Source: Mycolicibacter sinensis (lineage in GTDB: Bacteria; Actinomycetota; Actinomycetes; Mycobacteriales; Mycobacteriaceae). From it: a stretch of DNA of 44,519 nt. A model generated the notes under the pieces. That model was given only the letters and a program-made list of their open reading frames with translations. It searched no databases and was not told the origin of the DNA. Of this stretch, positions 8,373 through 17,248 are shown one piece after another (within the stretch, counting starts at the first letter, position 1; each line of letters begins with the position of its first letter). The DNA is taken from NCBI RefSeq assembly GCF_001667945.1, contig NZ_LZJK01000146.1, positions 1 through 44,519 of the forward strand, read 5' to 3'. Both the position numbers and the translations under genes were made by a program.

Positions 8373-10654
8373 AGACCGTCGAACCTGCGGGGGGACTGCT
8401 TACCGAGCAAAGTCCCGGCTGCCCTGGAGCTGGTGGTGTTGCTCGACAGGGACAGCCGGGACGGAAACAGATTACGCCCCGCCGGGGCCGATGCCATCGG
8501 TTCGGTGCCCAGCTTGTAGCGAATCAACCGCGAACTGTTGGCGACCACGGCCACCGACGACGCGTTGTGCAGAATCGCCGCCAGCACCGGTGACAGCGCA
8601 CCGCCGGCGCCGATCAGCAGACCGGCGGCGTTGACCGCGATCGACATGCCGTAGTTCTGCCGGATCACCTCAACGGCCCGGCTGCCCAGGTCCCGGACGT
8701 CCAGCAGCCGCCGCAGGTCGTCGTTGGCCAGAGCGACATCGGCGGTCTCGACCGCCACGTCGGTGCCGGCCAGGCCCATCGCGATACCCATGTCGGCGGC
8801 GGCCAGCGCGGGAGCGTCGTTGACCCCGTCACCGACCATGCCGACCACGTAGCCCTCGTCCTGCAGGTCGCGAACCACCTGCAGCTTGTCTTCGGGGAGC
8901 ACCTCGGCGCGCCACTCGTCGATGCCGAGCTCGGCGGCCACCGCAGCAGCGGTCTCGGGGTGATCGCCGGTGAGCATCACGATGCGACGAATTCCCTTGC
9001 CACGCAACTGCTCAAGCACGCCGTGTGCCTCCGGGCGCACCTCGTCACGCAAGCTGATCAACCCCACCAGGGTGCCGTCGACCGCCAGCAGCAACGGGGT
9101 CTCGGCCTGCGCGCGCAACTTGGTGACCCAGTCCGCCGCCTTCTTCGAGATGCGGACCTTCTCGGCGCGCAGCAGATTCGGGCTGCCCAGCAGCAGGGTA
9201 CGGCCGTCGGCCCAGGTGCGGATGCCCAGCCCGACCAGAACTTCGCACTCCTCATGCGGCGGAATGCTGATGTGGCGTTCCTCGGTGGAGCGGATCACCG
9301 CCTCGGCCAGCGGATGCCGCGAGTGCAGCTCCGAGCTTGCGGCGTAGGCGAGCACCTGCTCGGGCTGCCAATCCTTGTGGACGGCAACGATATTGGTCAC
9401 CACCGGGCGGCCCACGGTGAGTGTGCCGGTCTTGTCGAACACGATCGCGTCCACCCGGCCGGCCTGCTCGAGATGGGAGCCGCCCTTGATCAGGATCCCG
9501 CGCCGGGCGCCGTTGCCGATCGCCGCGCTGATCGCCGTCGGGGTGGCCAGCCCGACCGCGCACGGGCAGGCGATCAGCAGCATCGTCATCGCGCGGCGCA
9601 CATCACCGGTGACCAGCAGGGTGAACGCCGACAGGATGAATGACGCCGGTACGAATCGGCGGGAGAAGTTCTCGCCGACGGTCTGGATCGGGGCACGGTC
9701 GTGTTGCGCCTCCTCGACGCGGCTGATGATCCGGCCGATCACGGTCTGGCTGCCGACCGCGGTGGCGCGCACCACCACCCGGCCGCGCACCACCACCGAA
9801 CCGGCGTGCACCGTCGCCCCGGCGATCACGCTGACGGGCAGGGTCTCACCGGTGATCGCGGACTGGTCGACGATGGCCTCGCCATCGGTGACCTCGCCGT
9901 CGACCGGGATCGCGACGTGATCGTGGACGATCACCTCATCGCCGATCTGCACCGTGTCGATCGGTACCTGCACCTCGGTTCCACCGGCGAGCCGCACCCA
10001 GGCGGTGTCCTGGCTGCCGCGCAACAGATCCGAGATGGCGCGCCGGGTGCGGCGCAGCGTCAGGTCCTGCAGGTATTCGCCGATGTTGAGCAGCCACAGC
10101 ACGGTGAGCGCGACCACGTTCTCCCGCAATACCAGGCTGGCGATGGTCGCGGCGGTGACCAGCGCGTCGGTGCCGGCCTTGCCGGACCGGATCGAGCGCA
10201 GCGCGCCCCGCAGGAATGGATAACCCATGAACACCGTCGCGCCGGTGGCGACCAGCTGGCCGCTCGGCCCGAGCAGCGGCGGCCGGGCGAATACGTAGCG
10301 GCGCATGCCCAGCAGCGCCAGGGCTGCACCGCCGATCACCATGCGCAGCACATCGGTGTTGCGGATGTCCGCCGAGCGCGGGGTGCGGGCCGGGATCAGC
10401 TCGGCGGCGACGGTGGCCGCGTCGCGGATCGCCGCCATGATCTCCGCGGTGTCGCATCGGTTGGGGGAGTACCACACCACCACCGCGCCGGTGCGCGGGT
10501 AGGCGTGCACGGTGCGCACCCCGTTGACCCGCCCGGCCGTCTCCTCGACCGCCACTGCACGCCGCGAGTCGTTTCGGACCCAGGGGACCCGTACCCGCAT
10601 CCGGCCCGCAGCGTCGGAGACGACGCTCAGTTCTGCGCTGTCGGCGGCGCTCAC
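8369..10654 (-). CDS. ctpC: Metal-exporting P-type ATPase CtpC
   Basis: A 761-residue P1B-type ATPase that pumps a divalent metal outward; CtpC is linked to zinc and manganese in mycobacteria. It shows a degenerate N-terminal HMA-like region, the membrane metal site CPC (CPCAVGLATPTA, about residue 362), the phosphorylated Asp in DKTGTLT (about 407), the nucleotide-domain HPLAEA and the hinge GDGVNDAPAL (about 611). It runs roughly 40 residues longer than the 718-residue H37Rv protein, mostly as a Ser/Arg-rich tail. The GTG start lies 10 bases after the pacL1 stop, so both share a transcript starting above pacL1. The 3' end overlaps the convergent gene's stop. Confidence 0.92.
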   Translation of the reverse strand: MSAADSAELSVVSDAAGRMRVRVPWVRNDSRRAVAVEETAGRVNGVRTVHAYPRTGAVVVWYSPNRCDTAEIMAAIRDAATVAAELIPARTPRSADIRNTDVLRMVIGGAALALLGMRRYVFARPPLLGPSGQLVATGATVFMGYPFLRGALRSIRSGKAGTDALVTAATIASLVLRENVVALTVLWLLNIGEYLQDLTLRRTRRAISDLLRGSQDTAWVRLAGGTEVQVPIDTVQIGDEVIVHDHVAIPVDGEVTDGEAIVDQSAITGETLPVSVIAGATVHAGSVVVRGRVVVRATAVGSQTVIGRIISRVEEAQHDRAPIQTVGENFSRRFVPASFILSAFTLLVTGDVRRAMTMLLIACPCAVGLATPTAISAAIGNGARRGILIKGGSHLEQAGRVDAIVFDKTGTLTVGRPVVTNIVAVHKDWQPEQVLAYAASSELHSRHPLAEAVIRSTEERHISIPPHEECEVLVGLGIRTWADGRTLLLGSPNLLRAEKVRISKKAADWVTKLRAQAETPLLLAVDGTLVGLISLRDEVRPEAHGVLEQLRGKGIRRIVMLTGDHPETAAAVAAELGIDEWRAEVLPEDKLQVVRDLQDEGYVVGMVGDGVNDAPALAAADMGIAMGLAGTDVAVETADVALANDDLRRLLDVRDLGSRAVEVIRQNYGMSIAVNAAGLLIGAGGALSPVLAAILHNASSVAVVANSSRLIRYKLGTEPMASAPAGRNLFPSRLSLSSNTTSSRAAGTLLGKQSPRRFDGL

Positions 10655-10664
10655 GTCGCCGCGC

Positions 10665-10946
10665 TCAGTGGTCGTGGTCGTGGGCGACGGCCGCCGCCGG
10701 GGGTGTCGCCTCCTCGCCGATGCGTTCGCGTGCCTCGGCGACCACGTCGGCCACCTTCAGCCGCGCCGACTCGGCGACCTCCTCGGCGCGCCGGGTTCCG
10801 CGCAGGCTCCATTCGGTGGCGGTCACCGCAGCCTCGTGCAGCGGAGCCTTCTGCAGCGCCTTACGCGCCAGCTCATAGGCGCTCACCCCGACCAGCCCGG
10901 TGAACACCGTGCCGGCCGCCTTCGCCAGCAGTCCCTGTACCGCCAT
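10665..10946 (-). CDS. pacL1: PacL1-type metallochaperone (DUF1490), partner of CtpC
   Basis: A 93-residue protein of the DUF1490 family. It has a hydrophobic N-terminal segment (about 8-27, AAGTVFTGLVGVSAYELAR), a charged helical middle and a C-terminal His/Asp tail (AHDHDH). In M. tuberculosis, Rv3269 (PacL1) binds zinc through such a tail and supports CtpC. The same order and tight spacing to ctpC here make orthology likely. The ATG at 10946 is followed upstream, after 50 bases, by an inverted repeat that may be the operator for a metal-sensing repressor. Confidence 0.9.
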   Translation of the reverse strand: MAVQGLLAKAAGTVFTGLVGVSAYELARKALQKAPLHEAAVTATEWSLRGTRRAEEVAESARLKVADVVAEARERIGEEATPPAAAVAHDHDH

Positions 10947-10995
10947 GAGTCATCCCCTTCGTGGCTCGTCCGTCTTAGTCAGCGAGAGTATCAGC

Positions 10996-11017
10996 ATATA
11001 AGCATTTCTGCATATAT
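10996..11017. promoter_or_regulatory. Inverted repeat, candidate metal-repressor operator for pacL1-ctpC
   Basis: The arms ATATAAGCA (10996-11004) and TGCATATAT (11009-11017) pair with one mismatch across TTTC. It is an unusually AT-rich island in GC-rich DNA, 50 bases upstream of pacL1. The size and imperfect dyad resemble operators of ArsR/SmtB metal sensors. No regulator gene is next to it, so the binding protein is unknown. Confidence 0.45.
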
Positions 11018-11120
11018 CGCGTCGGCTGTGAGTCGGCCTGGAAACGCGCCACGTGTGCGGTTTCGTACGCAACACGCCGGCGCGGGCGTATTGAACCGCA
11101 CACTCGACCGCCGGGCCGCG

Positions 11121-11846
11121 TCAGCCCAGCGTCCGGGTGACCTTCTCGGTTTCCCGGCGGCGCTGCTGCGTGTCGGGGTCGGGATTGGTGACCTGCACCA
11201 GCGACGCGCCGACGGCGAAGACCGCCAGCATGTTGTCGACCAGCTCGGCAGGGGTGGCCCAGGAATTGGCCGACCACACCCGATCCGAGGGTGTCAAACC
11301 TGTTGCCGCCGCGGACTTCTCGCACCAAGCCAGCACCTCGTCGGCGGACGATCCGGCCAGTGCCGGGCCGGGGGCCCGTTCGGCGACGATCTGGTCGCCA
11401 TGCACCCGCACCGCCGTCGCGTAGTCGGTGACACCCACCGGCAGGTCCGGGACCGGCCCGCCGAACGGGTCCAGGGACAGCACGACCACCTCGCCGCCGG
11501 TGGCGGCGACCGCCGCGTCGGCCTCGTCGAGCCGCTCGGCGGTGCACAGGGCGATATCGGCGTCCCCGCCCGGGGCGGCCAGTAGCACCTCGGCGCCGAT
11601 CCACCACGCGCCGAACAGCACCGCCGCGGTCTGCCAGTGCGCCGGCAGCAAGACCGCCACCCGGCTGCGCGCCCCGGCGCCGAGTTCGTCGCGCAGCAGG
11701 TTGCCGGTCTTGGCGGCCCAGTTCGCCAGGGTCGCCGCGGATAACTCGATGCGCTCGCCGGTGGCGTCGTCGTAGTGGGTGATCCGTGGGCCCGCCGGGT
11801 CGGCGCGCATGATCGGGTCAAGGATCGCCGAGCTGAGGTTGGTCAC
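11121..11846 (-). CDS. TIGR03089 family protein (Rv3268 type), AMP-binding-like fragment fold
   Basis: A 241-residue protein recognised as the actinobacterial TIGR03089 family. The N-terminal half looks like the start of acyl-adenylate-forming enzymes: an AATLANWAAKTGNLL helix and the VAVLLPAHWQTAAVLFGAWWIGA strand-helix region. The ATP-binding and catalytic parts of those enzymes are absent, so it is not an active ligase by sequence. It lies 10 bases downstream of the LCP ligase gene on the same strand, matching Rv3267-Rv3268, and is probably co-transcribed. I do not know its function. Confidence 0.8.
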   Translation of the reverse strand: MTNLSSAILDPIMRADPAGPRITHYDDATGERIELSAATLANWAAKTGNLLRDELGAGARSRVAVLLPAHWQTAAVLFGAWWIGAEVLLAAPGGDADIALCTAERLDEADAAVAATGGEVVVLSLDPFGGPVPDLPVGVTDYATAVRVHGDQIVAERAPGPALAGSSADEVLAWCEKSAAATGLTPSDRVWSANSWATPAELVDNMLAVFAVGASLVQVTNPDPDTQQRRRETEKVTRTLG

Positions 11847-11856
11847 CTCACCGACG

Positions 11857-13326
11857 TTAGTTGACGCATTGCGGGTCGTTGGAACCTGCGGTCAGAATCG
11901 GTGACGCAGCGGGGATTTGGGGCAGCTCGCCGTCTTCGACGCCGGAGATGCCGGCCACCTCGGCGCGATCACCGGCACCCAGGCCCGATCCCGGTCCGGT
12001 GTAGTCGTTGGCCAGCACGACGCGTACCGCGCCGGCCGGCACCGACTCGTTGGACACCACCGGCAACCCGCCGAGATCCCGGGCCACCGCCTGGGCGCCG
12101 GGGTCATCGGTGTTGGCGGCCTGCACCTGGCTGTTCGGCACGTGGGCGGCTTCGTTGTTGCCGACCGACCCGGTACCAAACCCCTTGGCGTTGAGCACAC
12201 CCGAGACCGCCGCGGCCAGGCCGTTGATATCGGTGTCGTTGTACACGCTGGCGATGGTGTGCTCCGGGTCGTAGGCCCGCTGGTCGGTCCTGCCCTCGTC
12301 GGTGTCATGCAGCAGTCCGGCCACCCAGTCGGACACCTGGGCTGGGTCGACGCGCACCACGCTCTGCATGCCGTCGTCGCTCCAGCCGGACTCCTCGAGC
12401 ACCGGGATGGTGGCGAAGGCGACCTTGCCCGCCGCCAGATCCTGCAGCTTGGTGACGAAATCCATTACGTCCCAACCGGCCGAGAGCACCACCGAGCGCT
12501 GCACCGCGGCCTGCAGCCGCGACAGGGTGCCCGGACTCGACAGTGTCTTGCCGGAGATCACCTTGTGGGCCAGCTCCGCCATCACCGCCTGCTGGCGGCG
12601 GACCCGGTCGAGGTCGCCGTGCGGCAGGTCGTGGCGCTGCCGCACGAAGCTCAGCGCCTGCGCGCCGTCGAGTCGCTGCCAGCCGGCCGGGAAGTCCGCA
12701 CCGGAAAGTTCCTCATACACGGGCTCTTTCAGGCAGACGTTGACGCCGCCGAGGGCGTCGGTGATCAGCGCGAAGCCCAGCAGTCCGACCTCGGCGTAGT
12801 GGTCGACGGTGACCCCGGTGAGGTCGGCCACCGTCTTGATCAGGGCCTCCCGGCCCGCCTCGGTGCCGCGGGCCTGCGCCTGGGCCGGGTCCATCCCGGA
12901 CGCGACCAGCGCGTCGGCGGTCTCGAGTCGGGTGGCGCCGTAGACGCCGTTGATCTTGGTCTTGTCCAGCCCGGGGGCGGCCACGTAGGAGTCGCGGGGT
13001 ATCGAGATCGCGGTGGCCGACTTCCCGTTGTTGGGGATGCGGACCAAGATGATGGTGTCGGTGTTGGTGGCGTCGTCGTCGCCGACGCGCAGCGCTGCGA
13101 GCTCCTCGGGAGTCAGCGGGTTGCCGTGGGCGTCGGTGCGACTGTCCATCCCGACCAGCAGGATGTCGACCGCGCCGTCGGCTCCGCCCTTGCCGAGGGC
13201 CAGCGACGCGACGTGGAAGATGCCGTCCTCGAAGGACCGGACCCGGCTCCAGGCCACCCCGGTGCCGAGGACGACGGCGACGGCTGCCACGGTCGCGATC
13301 ACACGAATCACACGTTGCGCAGGCAT
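11857..13326 (-). CDS. lcp1: LCP-family ligase (LytR-CpsA-Psr), Rv3267/Lcp1 type
   Basis: About 489 residues. After a short basic N-terminus comes one membrane anchor (about 8-27), then the extracytoplasmic LCP domain (about 55-270) with MDSRTD, TDTIILVRI and SIPRDSYV, which carry the acidic and arginine residues that hold the polyprenyl pyrophosphate substrate, and FVRQRHDLPHGDLDR. A LytR_C domain follows (about 365-445). Lcp1 of M. tuberculosis attaches arabinogalactan to peptidoglycan. The divergent rmlD-wbbL genes make the rhamnose linker of the same polymer, which supports this role. I chose the ATG at 13326; a GTG immediately upstream is equally possible. Confidence 0.9.
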   Translation of the reverse strand: MPAQRVIRVIATVAAVAVVLGTGVAWSRVRSFEDGIFHVASLALGKGGADGAVDILLVGMDSRTDAHGNPLTPEELAALRVGDDDATNTDTIILVRIPNNGKSATAISIPRDSYVAAPGLDKTKINGVYGATRLETADALVASGMDPAQAQARGTEAGREALIKTVADLTGVTVDHYAEVGLLGFALITDALGGVNVCLKEPVYEELSGADFPAGWQRLDGAQALSFVRQRHDLPHGDLDRVRRQQAVMAELAHKVISGKTLSSPGTLSRLQAAVQRSVVLSAGWDVMDFVTKLQDLAAGKVAFATIPVLEESGWSDDGMQSVVRVDPAQVSDWVAGLLHDTDEGRTDQRAYDPEHTIASVYNDTDINGLAAAVSGVLNAKGFGTGSVGNNEAAHVPNSQVQAANTDDPGAQAVARDLGGLPVVSNESVPAGAVRVVLANDYTGPGSGLGAGDRAEVAGISGVEDGELPQIPAASPILTAGSNDPQCVN

Positions 13327-13416
13327 CACTTCAGGCTACTTGTGTAACTGCTGTATCGGCGGTAGCCGTGATCGGCGCGCCAGATCAGCTGGAACCGCTG
13401 CATAAGCTCGGCAGCT

Positions 13417-14286
13417 ATGAGTACTCGGCAGCGAATCGTGATCACCGGAGCCGGCGGCCAGGTCGGCACCTGCTTGGCCGCCCGCGCCGCCGAGGCGGGC
13501 CGCGACGTGCTGGCGCTCACATCGGCGCAGTGCGACATCACCGATCCGGACGCCGTCGACGCCGTCGACCTGCGCGCCAATGACGTGCTGGTCAACTGCG
13601 CGGCCTACACGAACGTCGACGCCGCCGAGACCGACCCGGACCGCGCCCACGCCGTCAACGCGGCCGGCCCGGGCCATCTGGCCGCCGCCTGCACGCGCGC
13701 CGGCGCTCGCCTGATCCACATCTCCACCGACTACGTCTTCGACGGCGACTTCGGCGGCGCGCCGCCGCGCCCGTACGAGCCCGGGGACGCCACCCGCCCG
13801 CTCAGTGCCTACGGCCGCAGCAAACTGGCCGGTGAGAACGCGGTGCTGGGCGCCTCGCCGGACGCGCTGGTGGTGCGCACCGCCTGGGTCTACACCGGTA
13901 CCGCCGGCGGGACGGACTTCGTCGCCGTCATGCGTGGGCGGGCCCCCGGCGATTCGACAGTGGAGGTGGTCGACGACCAGATCGGTTCACCGACCTACGC
14001 CGGCGACCTGGTCGAGGCACTGCTGGCGTTGGCGCAGGCGTGGCCGACGGCGCGGGTGCTGCACGCCGCCAATGCCGGTGCGGCCAGCCGCTATGAGCAG
14101 GCCCGGGCGGTGTTCAGCGCGCTGGGCGCCGACCCGCACCGGGTGTTGCCGGTCAGCAGCGCGGCCCGGCCCCGCCCGGCGGCCCGGCCGGCCTACTCGG
14201 CGCTGTCGGGCGTCGAATCGGCGCGGGCCGGCCTGGCGCCACTGCGCTCATGGCGCGATGCGCTGGCCGCGGCACTGGCGAGATAA
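13417..14286 (+). CDS. rmlD: dTDP-4-dehydrorhamnose reductase RmlD
   Basis: A 289-residue short-chain (extended SDR) reductase that makes dTDP-L-rhamnose, the donor for the arabinogalactan linker. It has the nucleotide motif GAGGQVG (residues 11-17), STDYVFDG (about 104-111) and the catalytic Tyr-x3-Lys in YGRSK (132-136), with HTAWVY-like RTAWVY after it. The ATG at 13417 gives a complete Rossmann start. It is divergent from the LCP gene across 90 bases and sits 10 bases before wbbL, so donor synthesis and transfer are in one operon. Confidence 0.95.
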   Translation: MSTRQRIVITGAGGQVGTCLAARAAEAGRDVLALTSAQCDITDPDAVDAVDLRANDVLVNCAAYTNVDAAETDPDRAHAVNAAGPGHLAAACTRAGARLIHISTDYVFDGDFGGAPPRPYEPGDATRPLSAYGRSKLAGENAVLGASPDALVVRTAWVYTGTAGGTDFVAVMRGRAPGDSTVEVVDDQIGSPTYAGDLVEALLALAQAWPTARVLHAANAGAASRYEQARAVFSALGADPHRVLPVSSAARPRPAARPAYSALSGVESARAGLAPLRSWRDALAAALAR

Positions 14287-14296
14287 CCTCTACGCC

Positions 14297-15184
14297 GTGA
14301 GTGAGGCCCTGCCGGTGGTGACGGTGACGTATTCGCCGGGTTGGCATCTGGACCGTTTCCTGGCATCGCTGTCGCTGGCCACCGACCGCCCCGTGCAGGT
14401 GGTGATGGCCGACAACGGATCGACCGATGGCGCCCCGCAGGAAGCCGTGCAGCGCTACCCCAATGTGCAGCTGTTTGTGACCGGGGCCAACCTCGGCTAC
14501 GGCGGCGCGGTCAACAGCGCGGTGGCGCACCTTGACGCCGCGGATGGCCACCGCAGCGAATTTCTCATCGTGGCCAACCCCGACGTGCAGTGGGGCCCCG
14601 GCAGCATCGACGCCCTGCTCGAGGCGGCCGACCGGTGGCCGCACGCGGCGACGCTGGGCCCGCTGATCCGCGAACCCGACGGCTCGGTGTACCCCTCGGC
14701 GCGCCACCTGCCGAGCCTGATCCGCGGCGGCATGCACGCCGTGGTCGGTCCGGTGTGGCCGAACAATCCGTGGTCGCGGGCCTACCGGCAGGAGCGCCTA
14801 GAACCCAGTGAGCGCCCGGTGGGCTGGCTCTCCGGCGCCTGCCTGCTGGTGCGCCGCGCCGCGTTCGAGGCGATCGGCGGCTTCGACGAGCGCTACTTCC
14901 TCTACATGGAAGACGTCGACCTGGGCGACCGGCTCGGCAAGGCCGGCTGGCTCAACGTCTACGTGCCGTCTGCGGAGGTACTGCACCAGAAGGGGCACGC
15001 CACCGGCAAGGACCCGGCGGCCAACCTAGCGGCGCACCACCGCAGCACCTATACCTACCTTGCCGACCGGCACACCGGGTGGTGGCGGGCGCCGCTGCGC
15101 TGGGCCATGCGCGGTGCGCTGGCGGTGCGCTCGACCCTGGCGGTGCGCAGCGCCCGCCGCAAGCTGATGAAGGGACGCCCGTGA
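14297..15184 (+). CDS. wbbL: Rhamnosyltransferase WbbL (GlcNAc-diphospho-decaprenol L-rhamnosyltransferase)
   Basis: A 295-residue GT2-family enzyme that adds rhamnose to decaprenyl-diphospho-GlcNAc, the second step of the mycolyl-arabinogalactan linker. It begins with GTG 14297, giving LPVVTVTYSPG like the H37Rv protein (301 residues). Visible motifs are DNGSTDG, a donor-site NPDVQWGPG, the acceptor-side WLSGACLLVRR and FDERYFLYMEDVDLGDRLG with the probable catalytic Glu-Asp. An upstream in-frame start at 13805 lies inside rmlD and is rejected. The stop overlaps the next gene's GTG by 4 bases. Confidence 0.94.
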   Translation: MSEALPVVTVTYSPGWHLDRFLASLSLATDRPVQVVMADNGSTDGAPQEAVQRYPNVQLFVTGANLGYGGAVNSAVAHLDAADGHRSEFLIVANPDVQWGPGSIDALLEAADRWPHAATLGPLIREPDGSVYPSARHLPSLIRGGMHAVVGPVWPNNPWSRAYRQERLEPSERPVGWLSGACLLVRRAAFEAIGGFDERYFLYMEDVDLGDRLGKAGWLNVYVPSAEVLHQKGHATGKDPAANLAAHHRSTYTYLADRHTGWWRAPLRWAMRGALAVRSTLAVRSARRKLMKGRP

Positions 15185-16254
15185 CACTGAGCCAAGTCGA
15201 TGCCGTGGTGCTCGTCGGCGGCAAGGGCACCCGGCTGCGGCCGCTGACGTTGTCGGCGCCCAAGCCGATGCTGCCGACCGCGGGCGTGCCGTTCGTCACC
15301 CACCTGCTCTCGCGGATCGCCGCGGCCGGCATCGAGCACGTCATCCTCAGCACGTCCTACAAGCCGGCGGTGTTCGCGCAAGAATTCGGCGACGGGTCCG
15401 CGCTGGGCCTGCAGATCGACTACGTGACCGAGGACGAACCACTGGGCACCGGCGGCGGTATCGCCAACGTCGCGCCCGTGCTGCGCCATGACACCGCGAT
15501 GGTGTTCAACGGCGACGTGCTGTCGGGGGCGGACCTGGGCGAGTTGTACGCCTATCACCGCGAGCACGGCGCCGAGGCGACCCTGCACCTGGTGCGGGTC
15601 GGAGACCCGCGCGCGTTCGGGTGTGTGCCCACCGACGACGGCCGGGTCACCGCGTTTCTGGAGAAGACCGAGGATCCGCCGACCGACCAGATCAACGCCG
15701 GCTGTTATGTGCTGTCCCGCAACGTCATCGACCGCATCCCGCGCGGGCGGGCGGTTTCGGTGGAGCGCGAGGTGTTTCCAGCGCTGCTCTCCGACGGGGT
15801 CAAGGTCTGCGGGTTCGTCGACACCAGCTACTGGCGTGACATGGGCACCCCGGAGGACTTCGTGCGCGGCTCGGCGGATCTGGTGCGCGGCATCGCGCCG
15901 TCGCCGGCGTTGGGCGGTCAGCGCGGTGAGTCGCTGGTGCACGACGGTGCCGCGGTGGCGCCGGGTGCGGTGCTGATCGGCGGGACGGTCGTCGGCCGCG
16001 GCGCCGAGATCGGCCCGGGCGCCCGGCTGGACGGCGCGGTGATCTTCGACGGCGTCAAAGTCGAAGCCGGCTGCGTGATCGAACGCTCGATCATCGGGTT
16101 CGGCGCGCGCATCGGCCCGCGCGCGTTGATCCGCGACGGGGTGATCGGTGACGGCGCCGACATCGGGGCCCGCTGCGAGCTGTTGCGCGGGGCCCGGGTG
16201 TGGCCCGGGGTGTCGATCCCCGACTGCGGAATCCGCTACTCCAGCGACGTCTGA
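15181..16254 (+). CDS. manB: Mannose-1-phosphate guanylyltransferase (GDP-mannose pyrophosphorylase), Rv3264c type
   Basis: A 357-residue sugar nucleotidyltransferase that makes GDP-mannose for mannosides and lipoarabinomannan. The N-terminal Rossmann-like domain carries GGKGTRLRPLT (about 12-22) and KPM; NGDVL (about 108) and the EKTEDPP segment form the sugar site. Residues from about 250 are a left-handed beta-helix of hexapeptide repeats (VAPGAVLIGGTVVGRGAEIG). The GTG at 15181 overlaps the wbbL stop as GTGA, indicating translational coupling. The symbol follows H37Rv usage for Rv3264c; the gene at 21350 is the phosphomannomutase that supplies its substrate. Confidence 0.92.
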   Translation: MTLSQVDAVVLVGGKGTRLRPLTLSAPKPMLPTAGVPFVTHLLSRIAAAGIEHVILSTSYKPAVFAQEFGDGSALGLQIDYVTEDEPLGTGGGIANVAPVLRHDTAMVFNGDVLSGADLGELYAYHREHGAEATLHLVRVGDPRAFGCVPTDDGRVTAFLEKTEDPPTDQINAGCYVLSRNVIDRIPRGRAVSVEREVFPALLSDGVKVCGFVDTSYWRDMGTPEDFVRGSADLVRGIAPSPALGGQRGESLVHDGAAVAPGAVLIGGTVVGRGAEIGPGARLDGAVIFDGVKVEAGCVIERSIIGFGARIGPRALIRDGVIGDGADIGARCELLRGARVWPGVSIPDCGIRYSSDV

Positions 16255-16343
16255 GCCGGCTCTCCGCTGACTCTGCGCTCAGGGTGCAGCTTTCTCGAAC
16301 TTTTCCGCCGTACACGCGGAGTCAACGGGGGATAGTCATAGCC

Positions 16344-16700
16344 ATGTTCATCAAGGTCTTCGTCGCGTGCCTGGCGGCGGTCGCCATGGCGCCGTCGGCA
16401 GCTGCCGATCCGCTTGACCCGATTCCCGGTAACGGCGTCTATCAGGTCGGCACCGATATCGCACCTGGCCTGTATCACACCGGCGGGTCGGGTTCGGCCT
16501 TCGGCGTATGGATCAACAACGTACCGACGCAAGAGTCGATGTGTTCGTGGTTCACCTACAGCACACCCGATGCGGCCAAGGATCATGTGGTCCAGACGAA
16601 TACGTCTATCGGTCCGATGTACGCGAGCATTCCCGCCACGGTCAAGGCCTTCGAGTCGCAGAATTGCCAGCCCTGGACGCGGGTCACCGACTCCCAATGA
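16344..16700 (+). CDS. Small secreted protein of unknown function
   Basis: A 118-residue predicted exported protein. A hydrophobic N-terminus (MFIKVFVACLAAVAMAPSAAA) ends in an Ala-rich signal peptidase site before DPLDPIPG. The mature part of about 98 residues has two cysteines (SMCSW and QNCQPW) that could form one disulfide, and the phrase GTDIAPGLYHTGG. I recall this style from small mycobacterial exported proteins but cannot name a function. The ATG has GGGGGA upstream. In H37Rv this interval between the GDP-mannose pyrophosphorylase and fbiB holds a DNA methylase gene, which is absent here. Confidence 0.75.
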   Translation: MFIKVFVACLAAVAMAPSAAADPLDPIPGNGVYQVGTDIAPGLYHTGGSGSAFGVWINNVPTQESMCSWFTYSTPDAAKDHVVQTNTSIGPMYASIPATVKAFESQNCQPWTRVTDSQ

Positions 16701-16714
16701 GCCCGCGGGCAGGG

Positions 16715-17248
16715 CTACCTGACCGCCCGCGCCACCAGATGCGCCAACGCGTCATCGGCATCCGGCGGCAACGCGTCCACCGGCCACCAGCGCAGGTCGA
16801 CCGACTCGTCGCTGATGCCGATCTGCGCGCCGGCCGGGGCGTGCGCCACGAACTGCAGGTCCAGATGCCGGGTCGGCACGCCCAGCGAGCACGTCACCGG
16901 ATGCACGTGTACGGCCGCCAGACGCGGGTCGAGCTGCAGGCCGGCGATACCGGATTCCTCGGTGGCCTCGCGCAGTGCGGCGTTGACGATGTCGGCGTCA
17001 CCGTCTTCGCAGTGCCCGCCCAGTTGCAGCCAGCGGCCCACCCGCGGATGCAGCGTCAGCAGCACGTGTTCGCCGGTGTGGTCGAGCACCAGGGCCGAGG
17101 CGGTGATGTGGCCGGGCGCGCATTCGCGCGCACAGGCGTCGGCGCGGGCGGCCAGAAACGCCAGGACCGCGTGGCGCAGCGCATCTTGTCCGGCATCGGG
17201 TGCCTCCCAAGCCGTCAGCGTGGCGACAGCGGAGGCGTGGGTGCTCAC
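16715..17248 (-). CDS. NUDIX hydrolase coupled to fbiB
   Basis: A 177-residue NUDIX-fold protein expected to cleave a nucleoside diphosphate linked to another group. The box reads GGHCEDGD followed by REATEESG; the metal-binding REATEE helix is intact, but the Gly-x5-Glu part is shifted relative to the classic signature, as in a known actinobacterial subgroup with GGHCE. The GTG start overlaps the fbiB stop by 4 bases, so fbiA-fbiB-NUDIX form one coupled unit. A house-cleaning or recycling role in F420 or nucleotide-intermediate metabolism is a guess from this position. Confidence 0.85.
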   Translation of the reverse strand: MSTHASAVATLTAWEAPDAGQDALRHAVLAFLAARADACARECAPGHITASALVLDHTGEHVLLTLHPRVGRWLQLGGHCEDGDADIVNAALREATEESGIAGLQLDPRLAAVHVHPVTCSLGVPTRHLDLQFVAHAPAGAQIGISDESVDLRWWPVDALPPDADDALAHLVARAVR

